A stretch of DNA of 64,000 nucleotides, taken from the NCBI GenBank assembly GCA_016712345.1, contig JADJRH010000011.1, forward strand, positions 4,712,001 to 4,776,000. The letters are read 5' to 3'. The translations under genes were made by a program, and so were the position numbers. The notes below the pieces were generated by a model, which saw only the letters and a list, made by a program, of their open reading frames with translations, was not told the origin of the DNA and ran no database searches. Of the stretch, positions 9,118 through 18,413 are shown one piece after another. The first letter of the stretch is position 1, and each line of letters opens with the position of its first letter. The DNA comes from Polyangiaceae bacterium (lineage in GTDB: Bacteria > Myxococcota_A > Polyangia > Polyangiales > Polyangiaceae).

Positions 9118-10962
9118 TCACTTGATAATCACGCGGCCAAAACGCACGCGGAAGAAGCTTGAGTAAGCCGCCGCTGTGAGGCACGTGGGTAGATCGGCCG
9201 TTGCGCCGTTTTTGTCTTTGCAACCATTCACATTTTTCTGAGCGTCTTGAGTGAGGGTGTACGGTCCCCCCGCGCCCGCCATGGGTACGGCGGGGTTTAC
9301 CTTGTCAGGTTGAGTGGGGTTCACCACCTTTACAACCCCAAGCACGGTGCACCCGCCCACAAGGAGATCGAGCAACGAGTTTTGTGCTGTGTACCCTTCA
9401 CCGCAGGCCGTTTGACCTGACAAAAGCTCGGGTGGTATAGCTCCCAAATCGAGCGACGCCGCCGAAACGTCGGCACACAGTTTACCCAGGTTGTTTCCCG
9501 CGTTTCCAGCCCCCGCAAAACTCTGGAGCGCCGGATTCAGGTGTTCTGCCGCGAGATGCCCCGGCGGGTTACCCATGGAGGTGAGCGGCGTGTTTACTGC
9601 GCCGATTTGAATTTGCAGGCGAACACCTGACAGGTTGAGCGAGGGTGGACTTGCCGCAAAGAAATTGGGCACCGTCAGCGTGGCCGGACCGGCGTCGAGC
9701 AAGCCGGCGACAATGGACGCCCCCAACGACTCAATGGGGTTTCGCTGCGCGTCCAGCCAAGTGTTGCTCGCGGTATACCACCAGTCCAAGTCAGACTTGC
9801 CGTTGTATGCCGCACCGGCCACCGGTGCACCGCCCACAATTCCAAGCGCCACAGCACCATCATTTTGACCCGTCAGGTCATCAAGCCCCATAACTTTGAA
9901 CAAAATGCCCGCCGCCCCGGCGGTAACCGCTTGGTCGACAGCTTGTTGGAAGGTACCTTGGCCAATTGTGGCAATGGCCGAACCAAGCTGGTTAAACCCA
10001 CCGCAAAACGGATCGGTTGAAAACTGCATTTGAATGTCATTCGTGCGCTGATTTTGCTCAAACAGGCACGTTGAATCACACCCGTCCAAGTTGACGTTGT
10101 TACCATCATCACATTGCTCAGCACCCGCGCGAACACCGTCACCACATCCCGACGGGGTAATTTTTTTGCACATCGCATTGCATGTCATGCTGCCGGGAGG
10201 CTCACACTCTTCACCCGCAACCGGATCCACACAACCGTCGCTGCACACCGAGGCCGCGCACACCTGGTTTTTACAGATACCGGTGTCACATGGAGTGCAG
10301 TCAGGGGCGGGCGCCGATGAGACACACTTTTGCCCAACCTTGCCATTGACCATTACCTCTGTACAGAGGGCGATACCATCGCAAAGGTCAATGTCGTTGC
10401 AGCTGTCGGGCATGGTAGAACAGGAGAAAACACAGTTGGTTTCACACCCGGTTCCCGGGCCATTTCCGGCACCGAAATCACATTCTTCACCCGGCCCCGG
10501 GACGCCGTCTCCACAGGTAAACATGTCACACGCGCCGTCAAAACACGTACCCCCCGGACAGGGCATGCCATCTTGGGTAGGATCCACTTTGACATTGCAG
10601 GTATGCTGCATGGTGCACTCTACCACGTTGCACGGAGCAGGCGGGCAATCCACCGCAGGATCGGCACACGAGTACGTGCAATCGTTGTCGCACCCGTCGC
10701 CGTCCACCATGTTCCCGTCGTCACAGATTTCTGTATCGGACTTTGTCCCATCTACCACACAGGCCGATCCGCCCGTCCCACCTGTGGAGCCACCTGTAGA
10801 AGTTGTGGTTTGACCTCCCGTCGCCCCTGTGCCACCCGCGCCGCCTCCCCCGGAGCCACCGCTGGAGCTGGATGTGGTGTTTGACGAAGTGGACGACGTC
10901 TCACCACAACCCGAAACCAAAGCCGCTGCGCCCGCCCCACAAAACAACAGGATCCATCGCAT
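9118..10962 (-). CDS. Cys-rich repeat lipoprotein (DUF4215-type)
   Basis: A large secreted lipoprotein of the myxobacterial Cys-rich repeat class. From ATG 10962 the signal is MRWILLFCGAGAAALVSGC, with the lipobox Cys at 19. A long Ser/Thr/Gly linker follows. Several DUF4215-like units come next, each built on CGDGxxxxxEECD and DGDGCDNDC cores, between about residues 65 and 310. The remaining C-terminal half lacks these units and ends FRVRFGRVIIK. Such proteins are cell-surface or outer-membrane vesicle components of unknown role. It is divergent from the CotH lipoprotein gene at 11238. Confidence 0.8.
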   Translation of the reverse strand: MRWILLFCGAGAAALVSGCGETSSTSSNTTSSSSGGSGGGGAGGTGATGGQTTTSTGGSTGGTGGSACVVDGTKSDTEICDDGNMVDGDGCDNDCTYSCADPAVDCPPAPCNVVECTMQHTCNVKVDPTQDGMPCPGGTCFDGACDMFTCGDGVPGPGEECDFGAGNGPGTGCETNCVFSCSTMPDSCNDIDLCDGIALCTEVMVNGKVGQKCVSSAPAPDCTPCDTGICKNQVCAASVCSDGCVDPVAGEECEPPGSMTCNAMCKKITPSGCGDGVRAGAEQCDDGNNVNLDGCDSTCLFEQNQRTNDIQMQFSTDPFCGGFNQLGSAIATIGQGTFQQAVDQAVTAGAAGILFKVMGLDDLTGQNDGAVALGIVGGAPVAGAAYNGKSDLDWWYTASNTWLDAQRNPIESLGASIVAGLLDAGPATLTVPNFFAASPPSLNLSGVRLQIQIGAVNTPLTSMGNPPGHLAAEHLNPALQSFAGAGNAGNNLGKLCADVSAASLDLGAIPPELLSGQTACGEGYTAQNSLLDLLVGGCTVLGVVKVVNPTQPDKVNPAVPMAGAGGPYTLTQDAQKNVNGCKDKNGATADLPTCLTAAAYSSFFRVRFGRVIIK

Positions 10963-11237
10963 GGTGCACCCTCGCACAAAGGTTGACGAAAGAAAGTGAA
11001 TGGAGCGGCCACGCCAAGCGTACACAAAAAATCAAACAACGCGTGCGCCGCTCCGGCGAAAAGACTCTCAGGTGTCAAAAAGGAGAACATCTAAAAACAG
11101 CGGGCTTGTCAACCCGCGTTTACGGGCCGCAATCGTGCCCAGTTGCAAACCACCGAATCCCGCGTGTACGCTCAAAGGATCGGTCGCTGAAACATTGGGG
11201 CTGATCGGCTCGATTCTTGAACACCACGGTGAAATCC

Positions 11238-13010
11238 ATGGGCGTGAAAACAAACCTCCTTCACACAGTCTCCTTCGCGGCCCTTGCGGCAGCGCTGCTT
11301 TCCGCCTGTGGTCCTGACAATCCTCAAAATACCGGCGGCTCCGGCGGCGGCACGTCCACGGGCGGGGGTGGCTCAACCACCACTTCCACCGGGCCCGACC
11401 TAACCGAAGAACTGTACGCGCCCGACCACGTGGTAGAAGTCAACATTGAAATAGCGCCCGCCGATTGGGATGCGCTGCGTACCCAATCGCGAACTATCAG
11501 CGAAATGCTCGGGGAAAACTGCCAAGACGGTCCACACGACAGCCCCTATACATACTTTCCTGCCAACGTCACGGTAGACGGTCAGCTCCTAGAAAATTCA
11601 GGCGTTCGAAAAAAAGGCTTCCTTGGTTCGGCCAGCCTTTCCAAACCGTCGCTCAAAGTGAGCTTCGACGAGTATGAAGCAGGGCGTGAAGCGTTTGGAG
11701 TAGAAGGGTTAACCCTCAACAACTCGCGACAAGATCCATCGTTTGTAAAAACCTGCCTCGCCATGAAAGTCTTCCGTGACGCCGGACTGCCCGCGTCGCG
11801 ATGTAACTTCGCCCGCGTCACGGTCAACGGCACCGACATGGGCGTTTATGTCAACATCGAACCGGTGAACAAACGCATGTTGGCACGCCATTTCGCTGAC
11901 AACACCGGCAACCTCTATGAAGGTCAGTTGAGTGACTTTCGGCCGGGTTGGTCGGCCACGTACGAAAAGAAAACCAACGAAGACAACCCCGATAGAAGTG
12001 ACATTGATGCCGTCACAGATGCGCTCACAAAACCCGACGGTGAGCTTGAAAGCGCCCTCGGAGCGGTGGTCGATATCGATACGTTCATAAAATATTGGGC
12101 CACAGAAACGCTTATCGCAGCGTGGGATGGGTACACAAACAACCTGAACAACCACTTTGTGTACACAGACCCTTCCACCGGGAAAATGGCTTTCTTACCA
12201 TGGGGCCCTGACATGTCGTTTGATGCGGACGATCCCTTCCTCCCCTCGTCCCGACCGCAATCGGTTTCTGCCAAGGGCAGGATCTCTCGCCGGCTCTACT
12301 CAATACCTTCCTTCCAATCCAAATACATCTCCGCAATGAACAACCTGTTGAATACCGTTTGGAAAGAAGATGCGCTTTTGGCGGAGATCGATCGCGTTGA
12401 AAAATTAGTCGAACCTTACCTTCCCAATGGGTCAAACGCTTCCGGTCCAACCGACCAAGTGCGCTCATTTGTCGAAGGACGGCGCAACGTCATCACCGCT
12501 GAACTGGCCCCCAATCCACCCGCGTGGCCTTTCCCTGAAGCCTCCGTCGCCTGCCTTTCCACCGTTGGCAAAGTCTCGGGAACATTTTCAACAACGTTTG
12601 GAACGCTCCCCCAACTTCAAACGCAGCCTTTTAACACCGGTGACGCCACGTTCGATCTTGAAATTCCGGTGGGAATGCCCCAATCGGCTTCGGCAACAGG
12701 CGCGGCGTCAGGGTATGAAAACGGCTCCAATTCCCGCCGCCGCGTGATTGTGATCGGCGCATTTGCGGGCGGAAAAACCTATGCGCTCGTTTTTGATGTG
12801 GAGCCTGAAATGTTCGCCGCAGGGAAAGATGGCAAGTTTGACTGGCAGGCCGTGTTTGCCGTTGGAATTGATATTGTCGGTCCCGGCCAGTTTGAAACGA
12901 TCGGCCTTTTCGGCGACGGCGTGCTCCACCTGGACGAAGCGCAAAACACGTCTGGAGCGCCCGTCAGCGGCACGTTTGAAGGTACACTTCTCAGCTCGTT
13001 TCTGAACTAG
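11238..13010 (+). CDS. CotH kinase-family lipoprotein
   Basis: CotH-fold proteins are atypical kinases related to Bacillus spore-coat CotH; many bacterial members are secreted and of unknown substrate. ATG 11238 gives a lipoprotein signal ending LLSAC, then a Gly/Ser/Thr linker. CotH landmarks follow in order: GVRKKGFLGSASLSKPSLKVSF, LTLNNSRQDPSF, a GLPASRCNFARVTVNG strand, GVYVNIEPVNKRML, and LPWGPDMSFDADD, which holds the metal-binding acidic residues. The C-terminal 130 residues form a separate beta-rich domain. Its stop codon shares the palindrome CTAG with the stop of the convergent hydroxylase gene. Confidence 0.85.
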   Translation: MGVKTNLLHTVSFAALAAALLSACGPDNPQNTGGSGGGTSTGGGGSTTTSTGPDLTEELYAPDHVVEVNIEIAPADWDALRTQSRTISEMLGENCQDGPHDSPYTYFPANVTVDGQLLENSGVRKKGFLGSASLSKPSLKVSFDEYEAGREAFGVEGLTLNNSRQDPSFVKTCLAMKVFRDAGLPASRCNFARVTVNGTDMGVYVNIEPVNKRMLARHFADNTGNLYEGQLSDFRPGWSATYEKKTNEDNPDRSDIDAVTDALTKPDGELESALGAVVDIDTFIKYWATETLIAAWDGYTNNLNNHFVYTDPSTGKMAFLPWGPDMSFDADDPFLPSSRPQSVSAKGRISRRLYSIPSFQSKYISAMNNLLNTVWKEDALLAEIDRVEKLVEPYLPNGSNASGPTDQVRSFVEGRRNVITAELAPNPPAWPFPEASVACLSTVGKVSGTFSTTFGTLPQLQTQPFNTGDATFDLEIPVGMPQSASATGAASGYENGSNSRRRVIVIGAFAGGKTYALVFDVEPEMFAAGKDGKFDWQAVFAVGIDIVGPGQFETIGLFGDGVLHLDEAQNTSGAPVSGTFEGTLLSSFLN

Positions 13011-13606
13011 GCGTCCTGCACCTTCCCAACAAGTTCATAATCCGCGGCAAACTCAGACCGAACCTGATTCGTCAGTGGATCTGTCATCCACGGCGGGGCC
13101 GAGTTTCGGGGCACACGCACCTTGGGTAGAGTGGTAAACGTCCCAAAAACGTGATCCCATAACGCGCTTGTCACACCGTGATTCTCACGCGGACTTTTGT
13201 GATGATGCAACAAGTGGTGACGCCGAACCCAACGACCGTACGGTCCCGTCGGCGGATGCGTGTGTACACGTCGATGCACCACTTCATACGCTGTATAAGT
13301 CACCCCAAAACCGAGAGTATAAGCGAGCGCCGTTTTGGCCCCCAACGTGACCGCCAACCCCGACCCGACAACTCCCAAAACGGTGAGCGCACTGGCCGCT
13401 TTGCGTGACGAGGGTGAGAAATATTGAGGGTTCGAGTGATGGGCGAGATGTTCCGCGTTAAACTCCGCCGCAATCCCCTTCAGGCTAAAGCGACCCCACC
13501 CTTCGGCACGTTTGCGCTTGGGACCGTGACCCACATACCGATGAATCAGATATTCTGACAGAGACCATGAAGCGGCGCCTGCGGCAACGGTAAGCACGGT
13601 GAACAT
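13007..13606 (-). CDS. Fatty acid hydroxylase/sterol desaturase family protein
   Basis: A membrane di-iron oxygenase-type protein of 199 residues. The histidine clusters EYLIHRYVGH, EHLAHHSN, EVVHRRVHTH and HHLLHHHKSPRENHG match the eight-His pattern of the family. It hydroxylates or desaturates lipids or related isoprenoids; the substrate is unknown. The start is ATG 13606, preceded by a strong AAGGAG, and not the GTG at 13636. It lies 26 bases downstream of a TetR gene that carries an autoregulatory-looking operator. The hydroxylase is therefore probably controlled by that repressor. Confidence 0.85.
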   Translation of the reverse strand: MFTVLTVAAGAASWSLSEYLIHRYVGHGPKRKRAEGWGRFSLKGIAAEFNAEHLAHHSNPQYFSPSSRKAASALTVLGVVGSGLAVTLGAKTALAYTLGFGVTYTAYEVVHRRVHTHPPTGPYGRWVRRHHLLHHHKSPRENHGVTSALWDHVFGTFTTLPKVRVPRNSAPPWMTDPLTNQVRSEFAADYELVGKVQDA

Positions 13607-13632
13607 GGGAGGCTCCTTCAAAAAATAGGCAA

Positions 13633-14334
13633 TCACAAGGCAGAACGAGATTTAGAGTAGAGTGAAGATTCGGCCCCAAAACCGAGTAAAATGGTTTTGA
13701 TTGTCAACTCACTCAAGAGAGCGTTTTCAGGCAGCGGCGCGACACGCCTCAATTTTTCGAGCTGCCCCAAACCCTGAAGCGACGCCCACATCACAATCGC
13801 CCGATTGAATGAATCACCCGGTGACAGAGCATCGGCCCGCACACCGTCATTCAACAGAGACGACAGCTCACCCAACAATGCCGTGGCGAGTGGAGCATTG
13901 GCCGCCGCATCGGGGGCCGACAGAAGAGGCCGAGGATCGCCGAGCAGAAGAGCGATTAAACTCCACGTTTCGGGCGCAGCATCTCGAAGCCCGAGGTAGA
14001 AACGCCCTGCGGCAATGAGCGCGCCCAGGGCCCGCACAGGCTTTTCGTGCCTCGCAAGCCGCTCTTCCCACCGAGCGCGCTCCAGTTTCAAACGCGACGA
14101 AAGATCCAACAACGCACGTTTTTGGAGCGCCACCAAAATGGCATCTTTGCTTGGGAAATATCGATAAAGAGCGGCGGCAACCAAACCTTCATCTTTTGCG
14201 AGACGCCCCATGGTGAGAGCACCTTCACCCTCGGTGGCGAGAATGTTCATCGCCGTATCGAGAATGCCCTCCACCCGATCCGCACGCCGCTTATCCGTTC
14301 GAGCGCGTCTGTCGGGAATCACATCGTGATGCAT
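13633..14334 (-). CDS. TetR-family transcriptional regulator
   Basis: The N-terminal helix-turn-helix reads ALTMGRLAKDEGLVAAALYRYFPSKDAIL, the classic TetR recognition unit, followed by an all-helical ligand and dimer domain. The ORF is open to ATG 14355, but a perfect palindrome covers that codon. I therefore prefer ATG 14334, which leaves the operator upstream of the coding sequence. It is the first gene of a two-gene unit with the hydroxylase. The ligand is unknown; a lipid is likely from context. Confidence 0.85.
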   Translation of the reverse strand: MHHDVIPDRRARTDKRRADRVEGILDTAMNILATEGEGALTMGRLAKDEGLVAAALYRYFPSKDAILVALQKRALLDLSSRLKLERARWEERLARHEKPVRALGALIAAGRFYLGLRDAAPETWSLIALLLGDPRPLLSAPDAAANAPLATALLGELSSLLNDGVRADALSPGDSFNRAIVMWASLQGLGQLEKLRRVAPLPENALLSELTIKTILLGFGAESSLYSKSRSAL

Positions 14335-14344
14335 AATCACAATA

Positions 14345-14359
14345 GTGAATGCCATTCAC
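14345..14359 (-). promoter_or_regulatory. TetR operator in its own promoter
   Basis: GTGAATG-C-CATTCAC, a perfect 7-bp inverted repeat around one base. On the minus strand TTGACA lies just upstream (complement of 14365-14370), so the palindrome occupies the -35/-10 spacer of a sigma70-type promoter. This is the usual geometry for TetR self-repression. Confidence 0.7.
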
Positions 14360-14490
14360 AAAACTGTCAAGGAAAAAATCTCCACTTTTTTCTGACCGCG
14401 AGCGCGCGCTCGCTTCCCAGTTAGGAAAAAGACTTCACCGTTGCCCGGCGCCGGTCTCGGCGCTCACGGTCGCTGTCGCTTTTTTTTCGA

Positions 14491-15768
14491 TTAGAACTGG
14501 CCGGAGATAAACGCGCCGCCGCCGCCCGGAAGAACCATGGGTGCGGCGGAGATTTCGAGGGCGCGAGGCGCGGAAGGAGAGGTGTCCGTTCCCGGTGAAG
14601 CCTCTCGCACCTTTGGAGCGGGCCCCGGGTTATCCATAAAAAAGAGTACAGCGCCCGTGCCCAGCGAAAGCACACCCACGCTGAGCATGACACCCGACAA
14701 AGTTCGAAACGCGTCCCGCGAGGCGAGCGACCCATTGTACAGATCGAGTTGAGGGCAATCGCCGGTTTTACAAACCACCTTCCCAGCTTCCATACTCTTG
14801 CGAATATCATTCGCCTGCGCGTCGGCTCCCGCCGCCGCGATGCCACCCGCAATACCAACACCCAGGGCGATCACCCCGGCCCCGCCCAACCCGAGCGCCG
14901 CTTTTCGCTGGAGTGTCCACGGTAATGGAGCTGTAATGGTGCGGTTTTCACCCCGCTGTACAAAGATCTCGTCGTGTTGACCTACCCTACCATTCTGAGC
15001 TACCCATACCTGGTGCTTGCCGGGAGTCACGTCCACAACAGTGCCCAGCGGCGTTTTACCAACCAGCCGTGCGTCCACATACACTTCTGAACCTGCGGGC
15101 GCATTCACCTTCAGCTGAGCCGGTTTTTCGCGCAGTGGAATATCCAGTGCCACAACCGACCCCTTCACCACTTCGACTTCGCGCTTTTCGTCGAAATAGC
15201 CTTCGGCAGAGAGTATGACGGTGTGTTTTCCGGGCGCCAAATCCAAACTTCGCGGCGCCGCCTTCCCTTCCTTCTCGTCGTCTACCCGTACAAGCGCTGT
15301 GGGAGTAGAGCAGCTCACCATCAACCTGGACACCGTGTCGGCATCGTCGAGCGGCTGGAGTTGACCCTCCCCTTCCAACTTGAGAGCCACAGGTTCAATC
15401 TCGGCGAGTGCCGCCAACGCATCGGCGCGGCGTCCACCCTCGGGAACCAGATTGAGATAGTCACGCAGGCGTTTGAGCGCCACTGCCACGTGGCCCGGCC
15501 GTCTGTCGAGAATGTACTGACGACGGTGAGCCTGGGCGATCGAAAAGAGAAGACCGGGACGCGGGTCAATTCGATACGCCTGCTCAAAAGCGGCAATTGC
15601 TCCCTTGTAATCGCCCGCTTGATAGGCATTTGCGCCCGCCTCAAACAGCACGCGGGCCTCAGAAGTGGCGTCGGCATAGGCCAACGACGGCGTCATCATG
15701 GATGCGGCTACGGCAAGAACAGATCCGAGAGCCGCACAACGGAGTTGTTTGACAGTCAGGTTTGTCAT
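14491..15768 (-). CDS. TPR and PEGA-domain membrane protein
   Basis: An envelope protein of the type often found beside myxobacterial kinases. The signal peptide ends MTPSLAYADA. A tetratricopeptide unit (ARVLFEAGANAYQAGDYKGA) lies at about 38-75. Two PEGA-like surface domains follow at about 150-285 (PGKHTVILSAEGYFDEKREV and PGKHQVWVAQNGR). A glycine-rich transmembrane helix is at about 292-317. Its start overlaps the stop of the FG-GAP lipoprotein gene by four bases, so the two are translationally coupled. Function unknown; PEGA domains may bind surface structures. Confidence 0.8.
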   Translation of the reverse strand: MTNLTVKQLRCAALGSVLAVAASMMTPSLAYADATSEARVLFEAGANAYQAGDYKGAIAAFEQAYRIDPRPGLLFSIAQAHRRQYILDRRPGHVAVALKRLRDYLNLVPEGGRRADALAALAEIEPVALKLEGEGQLQPLDDADTVSRLMVSCSTPTALVRVDDEKEGKAAPRSLDLAPGKHTVILSAEGYFDEKREVEVVKGSVVALDIPLREKPAQLKVNAPAGSEVYVDARLVGKTPLGTVVDVTPGKHQVWVAQNGRVGQHDEIFVQRGENRTITAPLPWTLQRKAALGLGGAGVIALGVGIAGGIAAAGADAQANDIRKSMEAGKVVCKTGDCPQLDLYNGSLASRDAFRTLSGVMLSVGVLSLGTGAVLFFMDNPGPAPKVREASPGTDTSPSAPRALEISAAPMVLPGGGGAFISGQF

Positions 15769-18374
15769 GGCAATACCGGTACCCCCGAAAGAACCTGAAT
15801 CCCCGACAATCGAGACACCATCAGGTCGTCCAATCCATCGTCGTTCACGTCGGCTGCTGTGACGGCCAAACCACCTCCGCCCAACTCCAACGTTTTACAA
15901 ACGTAGCTGGGCGCACCTTCCACAAAGTCCACCAAGATCGTGTCGGATTCTGTCACCACCATCAGTTCGTCTTCCCCGTCCGCGTCCAAGTTCATGACGG
16001 CAACGTCAAGAGGGGCGCCCACGGGCTTTTGTTCACCGGCTTTGGGACAGGTAAGATCGGCCATCGCCAAAGTCACGGGCGACTCCCCAAGCGCCTGCGT
16101 TTCTGATGAAGTCAGCAGCGTAATCCCATCTTGTGTACGCAAGAGAACCACCGCTTCCGCCGCGCGTTTTTGCACTTTCATGGCCAGCGAGACAACCCCC
16201 GTCTCGACCTTTTCAGCCGTCCACTTGCCGGACGCATAACGCGCCAGGTAGAGCAAACCTGAGGCGCCGTCATGCAGCAGCAACTCATCCACCCCATCGG
16301 CGTCTAGATCGATCGCCGCGAGTGTCACCTCCGCGGCTTCAGGCGAATCGAAGTCGGGCAGATCAAGCGGCTCTGAAAGGGTAGAACAAATGTCAGATGT
16401 CAGATTGGAAGTGAGCGAAACCGAAGCCAGAGTGTGGTGAAACGCTCCGTCGTCCCCTTCGTAACGAAGCAACATGGCAACGTCGGGACTTTCGGCATTT
16501 GCAAAGCGACCAATCGCAGTATAACGCACGGCGCCTTTCCAGTCGACCGCCTGTGTACACACCGATACAACGCTCAAAGGAGCCTGAATCTGACGGTCCG
16601 TGCGACCCGGATATAGATAATCTTCCGTCACACCGTCAACCGTGGCTCGAATCACCAGTTCCGAGATACCGTCGGTGGGCAATCCAGGGCCAAACATCGG
16701 CGTTGTGGCAATAGACACAATCTGACCGAGATCCCCCAGATCGACGGCGTTGCCGAGGGTAAAGTCGGCGCTTGAAAAAGCGACATGCAGCGACTCGACA
16801 GGGGGATCTGAAATCGGCGCGCGAGACGATATCTGAGTGAACAACGCGTCCACCCTCAAGTCACCGTCGAGATCGGCAAAGGTTAAATTACGAACCTGAC
16901 TGCGGGTGGGAGTTCGAAACGTGTTGTAAAACACATTAAACCCGTCGTTCACAGCAAGCAGCGTCGAAAGGCCCGACGACTCCGACGCCACGTAAATCGG
17001 TCCCTCATCGTAGTCGTAGGGTCGGTACGCGGCTACCCATCGATCGCCCACGTCGGCTGATACAACTTTTTTATACTTGGCGGTGGCGCCGGCGTTTAGG
17101 TTTGCCGGGTCAAACTGAAGAGCGCAAATCTCGTTCGGGTAACAGGCGCTCACGAAAACACCCTGCTCCGTGATAAAATCGGGGATCTGGTCGTCGTTCA
17201 CTTCCATCCAACCGAGCACCCTCGAATCGACCCCGGCATCATCGCTGATGGGAGTGATCACCCCCGCGGTGGAGTTGCCCGGTGGAGTAGCTGAAAATGG
17301 ATCGCTGTGAAAACCAACTACCGGATTGGAGTAACAAGCAAACAGCGCCGCCTTACCATTGAGTTCGCCCGCAACCACCACGGCGCTGGCCTGCCCCGTA
17401 AGAGTGGGATCTTGCGAAACGGGTATGGTATTGTAAAACTTTACCGGACCGTTAATCTTGCCGCCCGGTGGCATAAAAATATCCAACGTTTTTTGGATCT
17501 CACCATTGTAGTTCCACTGGTATTCCATGCCCTGAACGCTCGTCATCGGCTGGAAGAACGACACCTTGTTCTCCCCCTCAAACGCAAACGTCAACACCGA
17601 CGACAGTTCAGCGGATTGGGTAAGGGACGTGACAAGTGCCCCGTGCCCCGACAGCCATGTATAAAGCGGCTTTTCGGGTAGACCGGGTGTATTTGCTGAG
17701 TACACAACCGACAGCGCATCGTTGGACAGAAGAACAATTTCGCTGAACGGCGCTTCCACCCGATAGTCCACATTGGCGGCAATCAGTTGACCCGGCCCGG
17801 CGAGCTGCCCCCTTGAAAACGCCCTTGGCAAAAGCGTCCGATCGGGTAGACCGCCCATCACCCCCAAGTCCGGTCCGAACCGCAGCGTTAGGTCACCTCG
17901 ACCATCACCGTTGATATCCCCAGCCGCGGGCACGTCGGGCGCAGTGTCGAGAGGCTCGGTCACAAATGTGACAGGCTCGGTTGAAAGGCCGTTGGGGTCT
18001 GCGTACACAATTGAAAATGTGGAGTCGCCAACGGCGAGAATGTCACTCTTACCATCGCCGTCAAAATCAGCTGGCAAAAGCCGATTGGCAGCAAGGGGAA
18101 CAACCGGACCAAAAGGTTCCAGCCGGCCCGACGCCTGCCGGCAGATCAGATCCGATCCGCATGCCCACCCGTCAGGACAACTTCCCTGATCTGTACAGGT
18201 AAGTCGACATAGTGGACTGCAAACATTGTCGGCGATTCCTGCACCGTCGCAGTCTTCACCCCGCTCAATGACAAAGTTGCCACACTTGTCGGCCGGCAGG
18301 GGTTCAAGATTGCTGCAAGCAACTTGAGGGAGCAGGATGGAAGCAAAAAAACCGACAAACGCCACGTCAAACAC
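15765..18374 (-). CDS. FG-GAP/VCBS-repeat lipoprotein
   Basis: An 869-residue secreted lipoprotein with lipobox LPQVAC near the N-terminus and a Cys-rich module (about 30-80). A beta-propeller follows, made of repeats centred on calcium-loop sequences such as DFDGDGKSDIL, DINGDGRGDLT, DLDADGVDELL, NLDADGEDELM and DVNDDGLDDLM. These loops are the FG-GAP/VCBS signature. The start is GTG 18374, shortly after the kinase stop. It lies between the kinase and the PEGA gene, suggesting a three-gene surface-sensing unit. Confidence 0.85.
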   Translation of the reverse strand: MFDVAFVGFFASILLPQVACSNLEPLPADKCGNFVIERGEDCDGAGIADNVCSPLCRLTCTDQGSCPDGWACGSDLICRQASGRLEPFGPVVPLAANRLLPADFDGDGKSDILAVGDSTFSIVYADPNGLSTEPVTFVTEPLDTAPDVPAAGDINGDGRGDLTLRFGPDLGVMGGLPDRTLLPRAFSRGQLAGPGQLIAANVDYRVEAPFSEIVLLSNDALSVVYSANTPGLPEKPLYTWLSGHGALVTSLTQSAELSSVLTFAFEGENKVSFFQPMTSVQGMEYQWNYNGEIQKTLDIFMPPGGKINGPVKFYNTIPVSQDPTLTGQASAVVVAGELNGKAALFACYSNPVVGFHSDPFSATPPGNSTAGVITPISDDAGVDSRVLGWMEVNDDQIPDFITEQGVFVSACYPNEICALQFDPANLNAGATAKYKKVVSADVGDRWVAAYRPYDYDEGPIYVASESSGLSTLLAVNDGFNVFYNTFRTPTRSQVRNLTFADLDGDLRVDALFTQISSRAPISDPPVESLHVAFSSADFTLGNAVDLGDLGQIVSIATTPMFGPGLPTDGISELVIRATVDGVTEDYLYPGRTDRQIQAPLSVVSVCTQAVDWKGAVRYTAIGRFANAESPDVAMLLRYEGDDGAFHHTLASVSLTSNLTSDICSTLSEPLDLPDFDSPEAAEVTLAAIDLDADGVDELLLHDGASGLLYLARYASGKWTAEKVETGVVSLAMKVQKRAAEAVVLLRTQDGITLLTSSETQALGESPVTLAMADLTCPKAGEQKPVGAPLDVAVMNLDADGEDELMVVTESDTILVDFVEGAPSYVCKTLELGGGGLAVTAADVNDDGLDDLMVSRLSGIQVLSGVPVLP

Positions 18375-18413
18375 CGCCTCATGCGGTCCTCCGCGTTCCT
18401 GAAAACAAGTTAG

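Noticed and set aside
10091..10884. Plus-strand ORFs of 184-240 codons opposite the Cys-rich lipoprotein
   Set aside because: Antisense frames of Cys and Gly codons (many Pro, His, Thr); the minus strand has a signal peptide and DUF4215 repeats.
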